Origin: Streptomyces lanatus
Lineage (GTDB): Bacteria > Actinomycetota > Actinomycetes > Streptomycetales > Streptomycetaceae
Reading direction: 5' to 3'
NCBI RefSeq assembly: GCF_014655715.1
Contig: NZ_BNBM01000017.1
Coordinates: 124,001 to 188,000, forward strand
Length of the DNA: 64,000 bases
Part shown: positions 45,923 through 55,537 of the stretch, piece after piece
How positions within the stretch are numbered: the stretch's first letter is position 1
Layout of the letters: every line of letters starts with the position of its first letter
Position numbers and translations under genes: made by a program
Notes under the pieces: model-generated
What the model was told of the DNA's origin: nothing
What the model saw: the letters and a program-made list of their open reading frames with translations, nothing else
Databases searched by the model: none

Positions 45923-47196
45923 GCCATCGGGCCAACGAGTAGCCATTGCCACGACTCCTTTCCGAATACGGTTCGCTGACCGCCCGTCGAGCCGATCCGG
46001 ACGGTCGTTCCGTCCGGGCCGGTGGTGGTGCCGGTCTCCGGGTCGTACGGGGCGACGTATGCCGCCCGGTTCGTGTCGCCGTAGCCGCCGGTCGCTCCTG
46101 GCGCGTTCTGCGCGCCCCGCACCGACGACTCGCTCCCGCGCGGCAGCGCGCAGCGGGCCTGCGTGTTCGCGTCGCGGGTGCTGGTGTCCGCCGGGTCGCG
46201 CCGTGTCATGCCGTAGCCCTGGGTGCAGGCCGGCGGGTCGTCGGCGTTCACCACCAGGCCGAAGTGGGTCGTGCCGTCACCGGGGATGACCGTGTAGCTG
46301 CCCGCCACCATCGCCGGGAAGGTGACCAGGGCCTGCTCCACGCCGGGGAGGCGAGCCAGGGTCACTTGGCCGCCGCTGATCAGGTTCGCCAGCAGGACCG
46401 ACAGCTCGGGCTCCACCGACTTCAGCAGCGAGTTCACCTCCTGCGCCGCCGGTCGAGCATTGCCGATCAACTTGCGCAGGTCCCCGTCGCTCTTCTTCAA
46501 CTGGGCGGAGAGCAGCGCCAGATCCCGTGCGAAGGATCTGATCGACGAACCCTGGTCCGCTTGCGTCTTCAGGACCGTCCGCGAGTCCTCGATCAGCTCG
46601 ATCGTCTCCGGCAGCGCCTCCGACGCCGACTCGATCAGCTCGTTTCCCGAGTCCACCAGGCGGCTCAGGTTCGGGCCGGTCCCCGCGAACGCCTTCTCCA
46701 ACTCGTCCACGGTGACCCGCAGGTCTTTCCTGCCGACCGAGTTCACCAGGCGGTCCAGGCTGAGGACCAAGTCCGTCGTCGGCAGCGGTACGCGGGTGTT
46801 CCGGCGCGGGATGTCGCTGCCGTCCAGCAAGTACGGGCCTTGGGATGTGCGCGGCTGCAGGTCGACGTATTGCTCGCCCACCGCCGAGCGGTTCGCCACC
46901 ACGGCGAGTGTGTTCGCGGGGATGCGGGGCGCCCCGTCCTCGATGTCCAGGGCCACGGACACACCGTCGTCGCCCGTCAGGCGCAGCGCGCCCACCTTCC
47001 CCACCGGCACCCCGCGGTACGTCACCTCGGCGCCGGAGAAGACGCCCCCGGAGTCGGGGAAGTCCGCGCGGACCGTGTAGCCGCGGTCCAGGACGTCATC
47101 CACCAACCCGGTGTATTCGGCGCCCACGTACGACACCCCTACCGCCGTGATGGTGGCGAAGGCCAGCAGCTGGATCTTGACCGTACGGGTGATCAC
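45919..47196 (-). CDS. mceF: MceF-type lipid/steroid-transport protein
   Basis: A 425-residue Mce protein. An N-terminal membrane helix (IQLLAFATITAVGVSYVGAE) is followed by the MCE domain (YTVRADFPDSGGVFSGAEVT, YRGVPVGKVGALRLTGDDGV), a long helical part, and a Cys-containing C-terminus (PPACTQGYG, ARCALPRG). GTG 47196 overlaps the mceE stop. Mce proteins form a tube that carries lipids or steroids across the periplasm-like space. The position as sixth mce gene supports mceF. Confidence 0.88.
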   Translation of the reverse strand: MITRTVKIQLLAFATITAVGVSYVGAEYTGLVDDVLDRGYTVRADFPDSGGVFSGAEVTYRGVPVGKVGALRLTGDDGVSVALDIEDGAPRIPANTLAVVANRSAVGEQYVDLQPRTSQGPYLLDGSDIPRRNTRVPLPTTDLVLSLDRLVNSVGRKDLRVTVDELEKAFAGTGPNLSRLVDSGNELIESASEALPETIELIEDSRTVLKTQADQGSSIRSFARDLALLSAQLKKSDGDLRKLIGNARPAAQEVNSLLKSVEPELSVLLANLISGGQVTLARLPGVEQALVTFPAMVAGSYTVIPGDGTTHFGLVVNADDPPACTQGYGMTRRDPADTSTRDANTQARCALPRGSESSVRGAQNAPGATGGYGDTNRAAYVAPYDPETGTTTGPDGTTVRIGSTGGQRTVFGKESWQWLLVGPMA

Positions 47197-48470
47197 GGCT
47201 GGACCCCCTTCAGCATCAGCTCGGCGAGTTCGAGATCGATCCCCTCGGGCCAGTCGCCCCCGGCCGCGTAGCCGGCCGTGCACACCGGCGGGCACAGCAG
47301 GTCGTCGCCGACGGGCGGGGAGGAGGGTGACGACGGCGTGTTCGGCAGCGCCGTGGGCGTCGGTACACCCGGCACCTTCGGGAGATCCGGTACGTCCGGC
47401 AGGTCGGGGGTCTCGGGAAGCCCCGGCCCCTCCGTGTCCCCGTCTCCGTCGCCGCCGCCCGGCTTCTCCGTCAAGTTGCCGTAGATCCCGGCCAGATCCA
47501 GGTCCGCAGTGATGTGGAGGTTCACATAGTCGCCCTTGATCGCGTCCACCGCGTTGCGTGGGAACGGGTAAGTCGTCAGCAGTTCAAGGGAGTTGGGGAG
47601 ATCGTCGCCCGCTTTGTTGAGCTGCCGCAGGATCGGGCCGAGCTGCTTCAGGTTGGCGACCGTGTCGTCGTGCGAGGCGTCGACCACCTTCGTGCCCGTC
47701 CTGCCGAGCTCCGACAGCGCGGTGAGCATGCGCGTCAGGTCACGCCGCTGGTCGGCCAGGACCTTGAGAGCCGGTGGCATCGTGTCGACCGCCTCGGCGA
47801 TGGTCTTCTTCTCCTTGCCGAGGCGTCCGGCGAGTCGGTCCACCGCCTTCAGGGCGCGGACGATGTCCTTCTTCTGCTCGTCCAGGCCGCCCAGGAACAC
47901 ATTCAGCTCCCCCAGCAGGGACTTCACCCGGTTCTCGCGGCCCTGCAGCGCCTTGTTCAGCTCCACGGTGATCGTCTTCAGCTGGGCCACCCCGCCGCCG
48001 TTGAGCAGGGCCGACAGCGCGGACAGCACCTCTTCGATCTCCGGGTTGCGGCCGCTGCGGGACAGCGGGATCACATCGCCTTCGCCCAGTCGGCCGACCG
48101 GCGCCGTGGCCGTCGGCTTCGACAGCGCCACGTACTTCTCGCCGAGCATGCTCGTCTGGCGTAGTTCCGCTGTCGCGTTGGCCGGCAGCTTCACCGAGTC
48201 CGCGACCCGGAGGCGTACGCGCGCGTGCCAGCCGTCCAGCTCGACCTTCTCGACCGCGCCGACCGTCACGTCGTTGACCTTCACCGCCGACTGCGGCACG
48301 AGGTCGAGTACGTCTCGGAACTCGACGGTGACGTGGTACGCGTTGCCGTCCGAGGCGGCCCCGCCGGGGAGCTGGACGTCGTACCAGCCGTTGAATTCGC
48401 AGCCGGAGAGGAGCAGCGAACCGACCGCCGCCCATGCGAGCACCCCGCCCTTGCGCGCTGCCCCCCTCAT
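47193..48470 (-). CDS. mceE: MceE-type lipoprotein
   Basis: A 425-residue Mce lipoprotein. The signal peptide ends in a lipobox LLLSGC (Cys about residue 24), typical of MceE. The MCE domain is YHVTVEFRDVLDLVPQSAVK, VNDVTVGAVEKVELDGW. A coiled helical region follows, and the C-terminus is a long Pro/Gly-rich tail (ETPDLPDVPDLPKVPGVPTP). ATG 48470 overlaps the mceD stop (ATGA). Confidence 0.9.
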   Translation of the reverse strand: MRGAARKGGVLAWAAVGSLLLSGCEFNGWYDVQLPGGAASDGNAYHVTVEFRDVLDLVPQSAVKVNDVTVGAVEKVELDGWHARVRLRVADSVKLPANATAELRQTSMLGEKYVALSKPTATAPVGRLGEGDVIPLSRSGRNPEIEEVLSALSALLNGGGVAQLKTITVELNKALQGRENRVKSLLGELNVFLGGLDEQKKDIVRALKAVDRLAGRLGKEKKTIAEAVDTMPPALKVLADQRRDLTRMLTALSELGRTGTKVVDASHDDTVANLKQLGPILRQLNKAGDDLPNSLELLTTYPFPRNAVDAIKGDYVNLHITADLDLAGIYGNLTEKPGGGDGDGDTEGPGLPETPDLPDVPDLPKVPGVPTPTALPNTPSSPSSPPVGDDLLCPPVCTAGYAAGGDWPEGIDLELAELMLKGVQP

Positions 48471-49588
48471 GCCCTCGCCCCCAGAATGCCGCCGAGCGTG
48501 CGGTCGACCGTGCCCGTGACCGCCGGGCCGCCCTGCGGCACCTCGGGCAGGGAGTCGAAGAGCTCCTTCAGGTCCCGGCAGTCGGTCTTCTCGCCCGTTG
48601 TCCGCAGGATCGAGCAGAGCAGCGACGCCGGGTCCTGCGCCTGATCGGCGTTGTTGCGGGTGTCGAGGGTGCCGGCCGACGGGTTGTAGGCGTTGTTGAG
48701 GTTCGACATGCCGGTCGGGGCCACCTCCAGCAGCTCCTCCAGCGCCGCCCGTTGGGTGACGAGCACCTTGGTCACCTTGCTCAGGCCCGCCACGTTCGAG
48801 GTCAGCGACCTCTTGTTCCGCTGAACAAAGGCCGACACGTCGCCCAGCGCCGTCCCCAGATTCTTCAGCGCGGCCGCCAAGTCCTCGCGCTCGCCCGCCA
48901 GTTGACCGGCGACCTTCGCGAGGCTGCTGTTGAACGACCGCACGCTCTTGTCGTCGGCCGCCAGCGCCGCCGTGAAGACCTGGAGGTTGCGGACCGTGCC
49001 GAACAGGTCGGTGCGGCCGTCGGACAGGGTCGTGACCGCCGCCGACAGGTCCTCGACCGTCCGGTGCAGGTTCTCGCCCTGGCCGTCGAGATTGTCCGCA
49101 CTCACCCCCAGCAGCCGGGACAGGGCCCCGTCCTTGTTGGCGCCCTCGGGGCCGAGCGCCTCGGCCGTGGTGTGGAGGCTGTCGAAGATACGGTCCAGTT
49201 CGACGGGTACGGCCGTACGCGACTCGGGGATCTCGTCCCCGTCCCGCAGCACCGGACCGTCGCCCCGGTACACCGGCAGCAGCTGCACATAACGGTCGCT
49301 GACCACCGAGGAGTTGATGATGGCCGCCTGTGCGTCCGCCGGGACCTTCCGGCCGGCGTCGTACTCCAGCTCCACCCGCACCCGCCCGCCCTCCGGCGTG
49401 ATCTCCTTGACCTCGCCGATCCGGACGCCGAGGACGCGGACGTCCGAGCCCGGGTAGATGCCGACCGTGCGCGGGAAGTACGCCGTGACGCGGACCGGCT
49501 CGGGGCGCGGCCACAGGACGTAGGCGAGCGCGACGACCAGGACAAGGGAGGTCAGCAGGGCCGTGCGCTTCTTCCAACGGCTGTTCAT
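48467..49588 (-). CDS. mceD: MceD-type protein
   Basis: A 373-residue Mce protein with an N-terminal helix (TALLTSLVLVVALAYVLW) and MCE domain (VRVTAYFPRTVGIYPGSDVR, VLGVRIGEVKEITPEGGRVR). A helical bundle region follows, and two Cys near the C-terminus (SLLCSILR, TDCRDLKEL). ATG 49588 overlaps the mceC stop (ATGA). Confidence 0.88.
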   Translation of the reverse strand: MNSRWKKRTALLTSLVLVVALAYVLWPRPEPVRVTAYFPRTVGIYPGSDVRVLGVRIGEVKEITPEGGRVRVELEYDAGRKVPADAQAAIINSSVVSDRYVQLLPVYRGDGPVLRDGDEIPESRTAVPVELDRIFDSLHTTAEALGPEGANKDGALSRLLGVSADNLDGQGENLHRTVEDLSAAVTTLSDGRTDLFGTVRNLQVFTAALAADDKSVRSFNSSLAKVAGQLAGEREDLAAALKNLGTALGDVSAFVQRNKRSLTSNVAGLSKVTKVLVTQRAALEELLEVAPTGMSNLNNAYNPSAGTLDTRNNADQAQDPASLLCSILRTTGEKTDCRDLKELFDSLPEVPQGGPAVTGTVDRTLGGILGARA

Positions 49589-50658
49589 CGCGCCCCTCCC
49601 GTCCGCGTCCGGGGCACCACCGGAGCCGCGACCAGGTTCTGGACGTAGGAGTCGAACCAGCGGCCGTTGCCCAGGGTGTTGGTGAAGAGCCGGACATAGG
49701 GAGCCATGAGCTTGATGCTCCGGTCCAGGCTGGATTGGTTCCGTTCGAGCATGTGCACCACGCGGTCCAGGCCCTTGAGCGCGGGCCCGATCTCCTTGTC
49801 GTTGTCCTGGACCAGGCCGGAGAGCTGGATGCCGAGGGCGGCGGAGCTCTTCAGCAACCTGTGGATCGCCTCGCGCCGTCTGCTGATCTCCTTGAACAGC
49901 TTGTCGCCGTCCTTGACCAGCGTGGTGAAGTCCGACGACCGGTCGGCCAGTACGTCCGTGACGCCGTTCGCGTGAGCGAGCAGCTCGCGCAGCGCCTTGT
50001 CGCGGGAGGCCACCGTCCGGGAGATCTGCGACAGGCCCTTGATCGACGCCCGTACCTCCGAGGGGGAGTCCTCGAAGGTGGACGAGATGGTGTCCAGGGC
50101 CTTCGCCACGCGGTCGGTGTCGACCCTCTCCGTCGTGGTGGTGAGGTCGCTGAAGGCCTGTACGACGTCGTATGCGGGGACCGTGCGCCGGAGCGGGATC
50201 TCGCTGCCCGGCTTCAACCGGCCCTTCCCCTTGGGGTGCAGGGCCATGTACTTCGCGCCCAGGATCGTCTTGACCCGGATCGACGCGCCGGTCTCCGTGC
50301 CGAAGGCGGGCTCGCCCTTGATCTTGAAGGTGACCTTGACATGGTCGCCGTCCAGGTCGACCTCCTGGACCTTGCCGACCTTGACCCCGGCGATCCGCAC
50401 CTCGTCACCCGGCTTGAGACCGCCCGCCTCGGCGAAGGCGGCGCTGTACGTCTCGCCGTCGCCGATCACAGGGAGGCGGTCGGCGTTGAAGGCGGCCACC
50501 GTCAGCAGGGCGAGGACCGTGAGGCCGACCGCCCCGATGACGACGGCGTTGCGCTCACGGAAGGGGCCCAGGCGAGGGAGCCGTAGCGGCAGCCGTATGC
50601 GAGGGGGTTCCACGCGCACCTTGAACAGCGGTTTCGGGCGATTCTTCCTCCGGCTCAT
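49585..50658 (-). CDS. mceC: MceC-type protein
   Basis: A 357-residue Mce protein. A basic N-terminus (SRRKNRPKPLFKVRVEPPRI) precedes a membrane helix (AVVIGAVGLTVLALLTVAAF). MCE domain: YSAAFAEAGGLKPGDEVRIA, GVKVGKVQEVDLDGDHVKVT. Helical C-terminal part. ATG 50658 overlaps the mceB stop; an ATG nine bases upstream is less likely. Confidence 0.88.
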   Translation of the reverse strand: MSRRKNRPKPLFKVRVEPPRIRLPLRLPRLGPFRERNAVVIGAVGLTVLALLTVAAFNADRLPVIGDGETYSAAFAEAGGLKPGDEVRIAGVKVGKVQEVDLDGDHVKVTFKIKGEPAFGTETGASIRVKTILGAKYMALHPKGKGRLKPGSEIPLRRTVPAYDVVQAFSDLTTTTERVDTDRVAKALDTISSTFEDSPSEVRASIKGLSQISRTVASRDKALRELLAHANGVTDVLADRSSDFTTLVKDGDKLFKEISRRREAIHRLLKSSAALGIQLSGLVQDNDKEIGPALKGLDRVVHMLERNQSSLDRSIKLMAPYVRLFTNTLGNGRWFDSYVQNLVAAPVVPRTRTGGAR

Positions 50659-51692
50659 GCCCCGCACCTCGCCCTCGCCACATGCAGGTCGGGAGTCAGC
50701 ACCTGCTTGGTCCTCGGGAGGACGATCCGGCCGTCGAAGTCACACAGGTAGAAGTTGAACCACGAGCCGTAGGACGCCGTCCCCGTCAGCTCGTTCAGCT
50801 TGTTCGGCAGCCGCTTCAGCACGCCCTCCACGGTCTTCTCGTTGTCGTTCAGCGTCCCGGTGAGGTCGGTCAGCTCGGCGATGTCGTCCTTCAGCGCCGG
50901 ACGCGCGTCCTTCAGCAGGCCCGAGGTGGCCTCCGTCAGATCGCCGATGTTCGTCAGCGACTGCCCGATGGGCTTGCGGTCGGCGGACAGCCCGGAGATC
51001 ACCCGGCGCAGTTGCGTCAGCAGCCCGGAGAAGCGTGCGCCCCGCTTGTCCAGCGTCCCCAGCACGGTGTTGAGGTTGTCGATCACCGAGCCGATCAGCT
51101 TGTCGCGGCCGGCCAGCGTCGAGGTGAGCGACGCCGTGTGCACGAGGAGGCTGTTCACGGTGCCGCCCTCGCCCTGGAGGGTGCGGATGATCTCGGTGGC
51201 GAGCTGGTTGACGTCGTTCGGGCTGAGCGCGGCGAACAGCGGTTTGAAGCCGTTCAGCAGGGCGTTGAGGTCCAGGGCCGGTTGCGTGCGGGAGAGCGGG
51301 ATCGTCGCCCCGGGGCGCAGGTGCCTTCCGGCGCCCGCGCCCTCCGTCAGCGCCACGTACCGCTGGCCCACCAGGTTGCGGTACCGGATGACCGCGCCCG
51401 TGCCGGTGAGCAGCGGCCGGTCCTGGCTGACCGTGAAGGTGACCTCGGCCAGCGTCCGGTCCTTGATCCGGATGCCCTCGACCTCGCCGACCCGCACCCC
51501 GGCCACCCGGATGTCGTCGCCCTCCTCAAGGCCGGTGACGTCGCTGAAGACCGCGCGATAGCGATGCTCCGGGGTGAAGGAGATGTTCACGATGGTGGCG
51601 GCCAGAAGGGCCGTCGCCAGGACCGTCACCAGGGCGAAGAGGCTGAACCTGATCAGGGGAGCGGCGGTCTGCCGTGCGCCCGTGGTTCTCAT
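50655..51692 (-). CDS. mceB: MceB-type protein
   Basis: A 345-residue Mce protein with an N-terminal helix (IRFSLFALVTVLATALLAAT). MCE domain: YRAVFSDVTGLEEGDDIRVA, GVRVGEVEGIRIKDRTLAEV. The C-terminus carries a conserved FNFYLCDFDGRIVLPRT and a second Cys near the end (ARARCGA), as usual for MceB. ATG 51692 overlaps the mceA stop. Confidence 0.88.
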   Translation of the reverse strand: MRTTGARQTAAPLIRFSLFALVTVLATALLAATIVNISFTPEHRYRAVFSDVTGLEEGDDIRVAGVRVGEVEGIRIKDRTLAEVTFTVSQDRPLLTGTGAVIRYRNLVGQRYVALTEGAGAGRHLRPGATIPLSRTQPALDLNALLNGFKPLFAALSPNDVNQLATEIIRTLQGEGGTVNSLLVHTASLTSTLAGRDKLIGSVIDNLNTVLGTLDKRGARFSGLLTQLRRVISGLSADRKPIGQSLTNIGDLTEATSGLLKDARPALKDDIAELTDLTGTLNDNEKTVEGVLKRLPNKLNELTGTASYGSWFNFYLCDFDGRIVLPRTKQVLTPDLHVARARCGA

Positions 51693-52954
51693 GCCACACT
51701 CACCGCCGTCCCGCGCGCCAACGGCCCGAACAGCAGCGTCGCCACCGGCGGCACCGCGTCAGCGGGCACGCCGAGAACCGGGGCCACGAGCGACCCGACG
51801 GCCCGCTGTTCGGCCCTGGTCGCGGACACACCGCCCGGCCCGGAGGACGAACTCGCCGCCCTCGAACCGTCGTTGAGATGAACCCCGGGCGCCGGCACCG
51901 GAGGACCCGGCAGACCACGGCAATCGGGCCCCGACCGCTCGCCGTAACGCGGCTCCTCGCCCGGCTCGTACGCCCCCTGCGGCCGTACGACCTCCAGCGT
52001 GATGTGCATCTTCCCGCCCCGGAACGCCTCCTCCGAGGCCTTCTCCTGCCGGACCAGACCGGCCAGCAGACACGGGTACTCGGGCGAGTAGCGGGCGAAC
52101 AGCTCCAAGGTCGGGCGCGAGACCCGGCCGAGGGTGATCAGCCGGCCGCCGTTCGCGTCGAGGAAGTCCTCCGCCGTGCCCGCCACGGTCGCCGTGGCCT
52201 TCAGCGCCGCCGCCAGCCGGTCCTTCTGCTCGACGAGGGTGCGGCTGGTGGTGACGGTGTTGCGCAGGATCTCCATCAGGTCGGGTGCCGCGTCGCCGTA
52301 GACCTCGGCGACCTCGGCGAAGCGGGCGATGTCCTCGGTGAGGGACGGCAGATGGGGGTTGAGGCGGCGCAGGTAGGCCTCCAGGCGTGTGAGGTTGTCC
52401 CCGATGCGGTCGCCGCGGCCTTCGAGGGCGGTGGCGACGGCGGAGAGCGTGGCGTTGAGCTTGCCGGGCTGGACGGCGCGGAGGAGGGGGAGCAGGTCGT
52501 TCAACAGCTGCTGCACCTCGATGCCGACTCGGGTGCGGTCCTGGGTGATGACGTCACCGGCGCGGATCGGGCGGGCGGACGTATCGGAGGGCGGCACCAG
52601 GTCGACGTACTTCTCGCCGAACAGCGTCTTGGGCAGCAGCCGCGCGTGCACGTCCGACGGGATGCGGGCGACGTGCTCCGGCTTCAGCGCGATGTCGAGC
52701 CGCGCCTTCGTGCCGTCGGCGTGCACCTCGCGCACCTCGCCGACCAGCAGTCCACGCAGCTTGACGTCGGCCCGTGGGTCGAGCTGGTTGCCGAGGCCGT
52801 CGGCCTCCAGCGTGATCCGCACGACCGGCGTGAACGCCTGCCGGTAGACGGCCACGGACAGCGACAGCAGCAGTGCGAGTACGGCGAGGAAGACCACGCC
52901 GTACAACCGCAGTCTCAGCACCCTCATACGACGTGCTCTCATCCGTCCGCTCAC
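51689..52954 (-). CDS. mceA: MceA-type protein
   Basis: About 421 residues from GTG 52954, which overlaps the YrbEB stop in GTGA, matching the operon's other junctions. ATGs at 52942 and 52927 are alternatives. Membrane helix LYGVVFLAVLALLLSLSVAV; MCE domain VVRITLEADGLGNQLDPRAD, VKLRGLLVGEVREVHADGTK. Two Cys are in the C-terminal part (YPCLLAGLV, PDCRGLP). First of the six Mce genes. Confidence 0.87.
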   Translation of the reverse strand: MSGRMRARRMRVLRLRLYGVVFLAVLALLLSLSVAVYRQAFTPVVRITLEADGLGNQLDPRADVKLRGLLVGEVREVHADGTKARLDIALKPEHVARIPSDVHARLLPKTLFGEKYVDLVPPSDTSARPIRAGDVITQDRTRVGIEVQQLLNDLLPLLRAVQPGKLNATLSAVATALEGRGDRIGDNLTRLEAYLRRLNPHLPSLTEDIARFAEVAEVYGDAAPDLMEILRNTVTTSRTLVEQKDRLAAALKATATVAGTAEDFLDANGGRLITLGRVSRPTLELFARYSPEYPCLLAGLVRQEKASEEAFRGGKMHITLEVVRPQGAYEPGEEPRYGERSGPDCRGLPGPPVPAPGVHLNDGSRAASSSSGPGGVSATRAEQRAVGSLVAPVLGVPADAVPPVATLLFGPLARGTAVSVA

Positions 52955-53754
52955 CCCGCGATCCGTACGGTCGTGTTGGCGCCCCAGATCGCCAGCGACA
53001 GGAAGAAGTCCAGGACGTTGATCGCCACGATCGACGTCCGCACCGCACGGCCCACCGCGACGCCGACGCCCGCCGGGCCGCCGCTCGCGTAGTAGCCGTA
53101 GAAGCAGTGCACCAGGATGATCAGGACGGCGAAGACGAGCACCTTGCCGAAGGACCACAGCACGTCGACCGGGGGCAGGTACTGCTGGAAGTAGTGGTCG
53201 TAGGTGCCGGCCGACTGGCCGTAGTAGCCGGTGGTGATCGTGCGGGCGGCGAGGTACGACGACAGCAGGCCGACCACGTACAGCGGGATCACGGCGACGA
53301 ACCCGGCGATCATCCGCGTCGTCACCAGGAACGGCAGCGAGGGCACGCCCATCACTTCCAGCGCGTCGGTCTCCTCGCTGATCCGCATCGCGCCGAGCTG
53401 GGCCGTGAAGCCCGCGCCGACCGTCGCGGACAGCGCGAGTCCGGCCACCAGCGGGGCGATCTCGCGGGTGTTGAAGTACGCCGAGAGGAACGCGACGAAG
53501 TTGGAGGTGCCGAGCTGGTTGAGGGCCGCGTAGCCCTGGAGGCCCACCTCGGTGCCGGTGAAGAAGGACAGGAAGGCGATCACGCCCACCGTGCCGCCCA
53601 CCACCGCGAGCGCCCCGCGCCCGAAGCTCACCTCGGCCAGCAGCCGCAGGATCTCCTTCTTGTAGCGACGCAGGGTGCGTCCGGTCCACGCCAACGAGCG
53701 TCCGTAGAAGGAGAGTTGGCGGCCCAGCTCCTCCAGGTTTCGCAACAGAGCCAT
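52951..53754 (-). CDS. yrbEB: YrbE-type (MlaE) permease B
   Basis: A 267-residue integral membrane permease of the MlaE family. It has several hydrophobic helices (GGTVGVIAFLSFFTGTEVGL, LVAGLALSATVGAGFTAQLG, IAGFVAVIPLYVVGLLSSYL, VLVFAVLIILVHCFYGYYAS). The characteristic EETDALEVMGVPSLPFLVTT segment, which contacts the ATPase, is present. It starts three bases after the previous stop. With YrbEA it forms the membrane part of the Mce transporter. Confidence 0.9.
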   Translation of the reverse strand: MALLRNLEELGRQLSFYGRSLAWTGRTLRRYKKEILRLLAEVSFGRGALAVVGGTVGVIAFLSFFTGTEVGLQGYAALNQLGTSNFVAFLSAYFNTREIAPLVAGLALSATVGAGFTAQLGAMRISEETDALEVMGVPSLPFLVTTRMIAGFVAVIPLYVVGLLSSYLAARTITTGYYGQSAGTYDHYFQQYLPPVDVLWSFGKVLVFAVLIILVHCFYGYYASGGPAGVGVAVGRAVRTSIVAINVLDFFLSLAIWGANTTVRIAG

Positions 53755-53757
53755 GCC

Positions 53758-54528
53758 TCAACCTCTCTGCGGGACGACCTGGAAGTACACGGCGGTCATC
53801 ACGAAGTTGGTCACGAACAGCAACATGAAGGTGATCACCACCGACTGGTTCACCGCGTCGCCCACGCCTTTCGGTCCGCCCTTCGCGGTGAGCCCCTTGT
53901 ACGAGGCGACGATCGCCGCGATCGCGCCGAAGACGAGTGCCTTGATCTCGGCCGCCCACAGGTCGGAGAGCTGGGCGAGGGTGGTGAAGGAGGCGAGATA
54001 GGCGCCGGGAGTGCCGTTCTGCAGGACGACGTTGAAGAAGTAGCCGCCCGCCACGCCGACCACCGACACCAGCCCGTTGAGCAGCACCGCCACCACCATC
54101 GACGCGAGCACGCGCGGCACGACCAGCCGGTGGATGGGGTCGATGCCGAGCACCTGCATCGCGTCGATCTCGTCGCGGATCTTCCGTGCCCCGAGGTCCG
54201 CGCAGATCGCTGTGCCGCCCGCCCCCGCGATCAGCAGCGCGGTCACGATCGGCGATGCCTCGCGCAGCACGGCCAGCACGGAGGCGGCCCCGGAGAAGGA
54301 CTGGGCGCCCAGCTGCCGGGTCAGGCTGCCGATCTGGAGCGCGATGACCGCGCCGAAGGGGATGGAGACGAGGGCGGTCGGGAGGATCGTCACGCTCGCC
54401 ACGAACCACGCCTGCTGGATGAACTCCCTTGCTTGGAAGGGCCGTCGGGGGACGGTCCGGACGACGTCCAGCGCCATCGCGAACAGGTTCCCGGAGTGAC
54501 GTAGCGCCCCGATCGGTGACAGGCTCAT
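53758..54528 (-). CDS. yrbEA: YrbE-type (MlaE) permease A
   Basis: A 256-residue MlaE-family permease. Helices include WFVASVTILPTALVSIPFGA, ALLIAGAGGTAICADLGARK and VFGAIAAIVASYKGLTAKGG. The ATPase-coupling segment RDEIDAMQVLGIDPIHRLVV is clear. ATG 54528 overlaps the ATPase stop by four bases. Partner of YrbEB. Confidence 0.9.
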   Translation of the reverse strand: MSLSPIGALRHSGNLFAMALDVVRTVPRRPFQAREFIQQAWFVASVTILPTALVSIPFGAVIALQIGSLTRQLGAQSFSGAASVLAVLREASPIVTALLIAGAGGTAICADLGARKIRDEIDAMQVLGIDPIHRLVVPRVLASMVVAVLLNGLVSVVGVAGGYFFNVVLQNGTPGAYLASFTTLAQLSDLWAAEIKALVFGAIAAIVASYKGLTAKGGPKGVGDAVNQSVVITFMLLFVTNFVMTAVYFQVVPQRG

Positions 54529-55442
54529 GCGTTGGCCCTCAGTGCGGCTTCGCGTCGCGCGATCGCCTCCCAGCGGGGTGGCCGGGGGATGCCCGGCCCC
54601 GGCAGCAGGCGGGGAGTCAGCTCCTCGACGGGGGCCCGGTCGACGAGCGCGGCCAGCTCCTGCTCGACCTGCGCGGCGTCCTTCTCCTCCGCCATGCCGA
54701 TCGGGCCCTGCATACGGCCGTTCAGGAACTGCCGTACGACAGGCTCGCCGCTGGTCAGCAGTTCCTCCCGGGGCCCGAACATCACCAGCTCGCGGCGGAA
54801 CAGCAGCCCGATGTTGTCCGGCACCTGCCGGGCCGAGGCGATGTCGTGCGTGACGATCAGGAAGGTGGCGTCGATCTGGGCGTTGAGGTCGACGATGAGC
54901 TGGTTGAGGTAGGCGACGCGGACGGGGTCCAGGCCCGAGTCGGGCTCGTCGAAGAGGATGATCTCGGGATCCAGCACCAGGGCCCGTGCGAGCCCCGCCC
55001 GCTTGCGCATGCCGCCCGAGATCTCACCGGGCAGCTTCCCTTCCGCCCCGATCAGCCCGACCATGTCCATCTTCTCCAGCACGATGCGCCGGATGTCGCT
55101 CTCGGACTTACGGGTGTGCTCGCGCAGCGGGAAGGCGATGTTGTCGTACAGGTTCATGGAGCCGAACAGCGCGCCGTCCTGGAACAGCACGCCGAAGAGC
55201 TTCCGCACCTCGTACAGGTCGTGCTCGCGGAGCCGGGTGATGTCCCGGCCCTGGATCGTGATCGACCCGCGCTCCGGCTTCAGCAGTCCGACGAGCGTCT
55301 TGAGGAACACCGACTTGCCCGTGCCCGACGGGCCGAGCATGACCGAGACCTCCCCGGCGGGCAGCGTCAGCGACACGTCCTGCCAGATGACCTGGTGACC
55401 GAAGGACTTGGTCAGCCCTTCCACACAGATCTCGACACCCAT
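54525..55442 (-). CDS. mkl: Mce transporter ATPase (MceG/Mkl-like)
   Basis: A 305-residue ABC ATPase that powers the Mce importer. Walker A VMLGPSGTGKSVFLKTL, ABC signature EISGGMRKRAGLARAL, Walker B PEIILFDEPDSGLDP, and an H-loop VTHDIASARQV. The C-terminal extension is as in Mkl. I chose ATG 55442 because AAGGG lies upstream; an in-frame ATG at 55463 has a weaker site. First gene of the mce operon, so the operon promoter lies in the 55443-55537 stretch. Confidence 0.9.
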   Translation of the reverse strand: MGVEICVEGLTKSFGHQVIWQDVSLTLPAGEVSVMLGPSGTGKSVFLKTLVGLLKPERGSITIQGRDITRLREHDLYEVRKLFGVLFQDGALFGSMNLYDNIAFPLREHTRKSESDIRRIVLEKMDMVGLIGAEGKLPGEISGGMRKRAGLARALVLDPEIILFDEPDSGLDPVRVAYLNQLIVDLNAQIDATFLIVTHDIASARQVPDNIGLLFRRELVMFGPREELLTSGEPVVRQFLNGRMQGPIGMAEEKDAAQVEQELAALVDRAPVEELTPRLLPGPGIPRPPRWEAIARREAALRANA

Positions 55443-55537
55443 CCGGTCCCACCCTTCACCCATGCCCGTGGAGCAGCTCTGACATCTGCTCTACGGGGAG
55501 GGGACGGGCGTCCGTCGCTCGGGGCGCGGAATTTTTT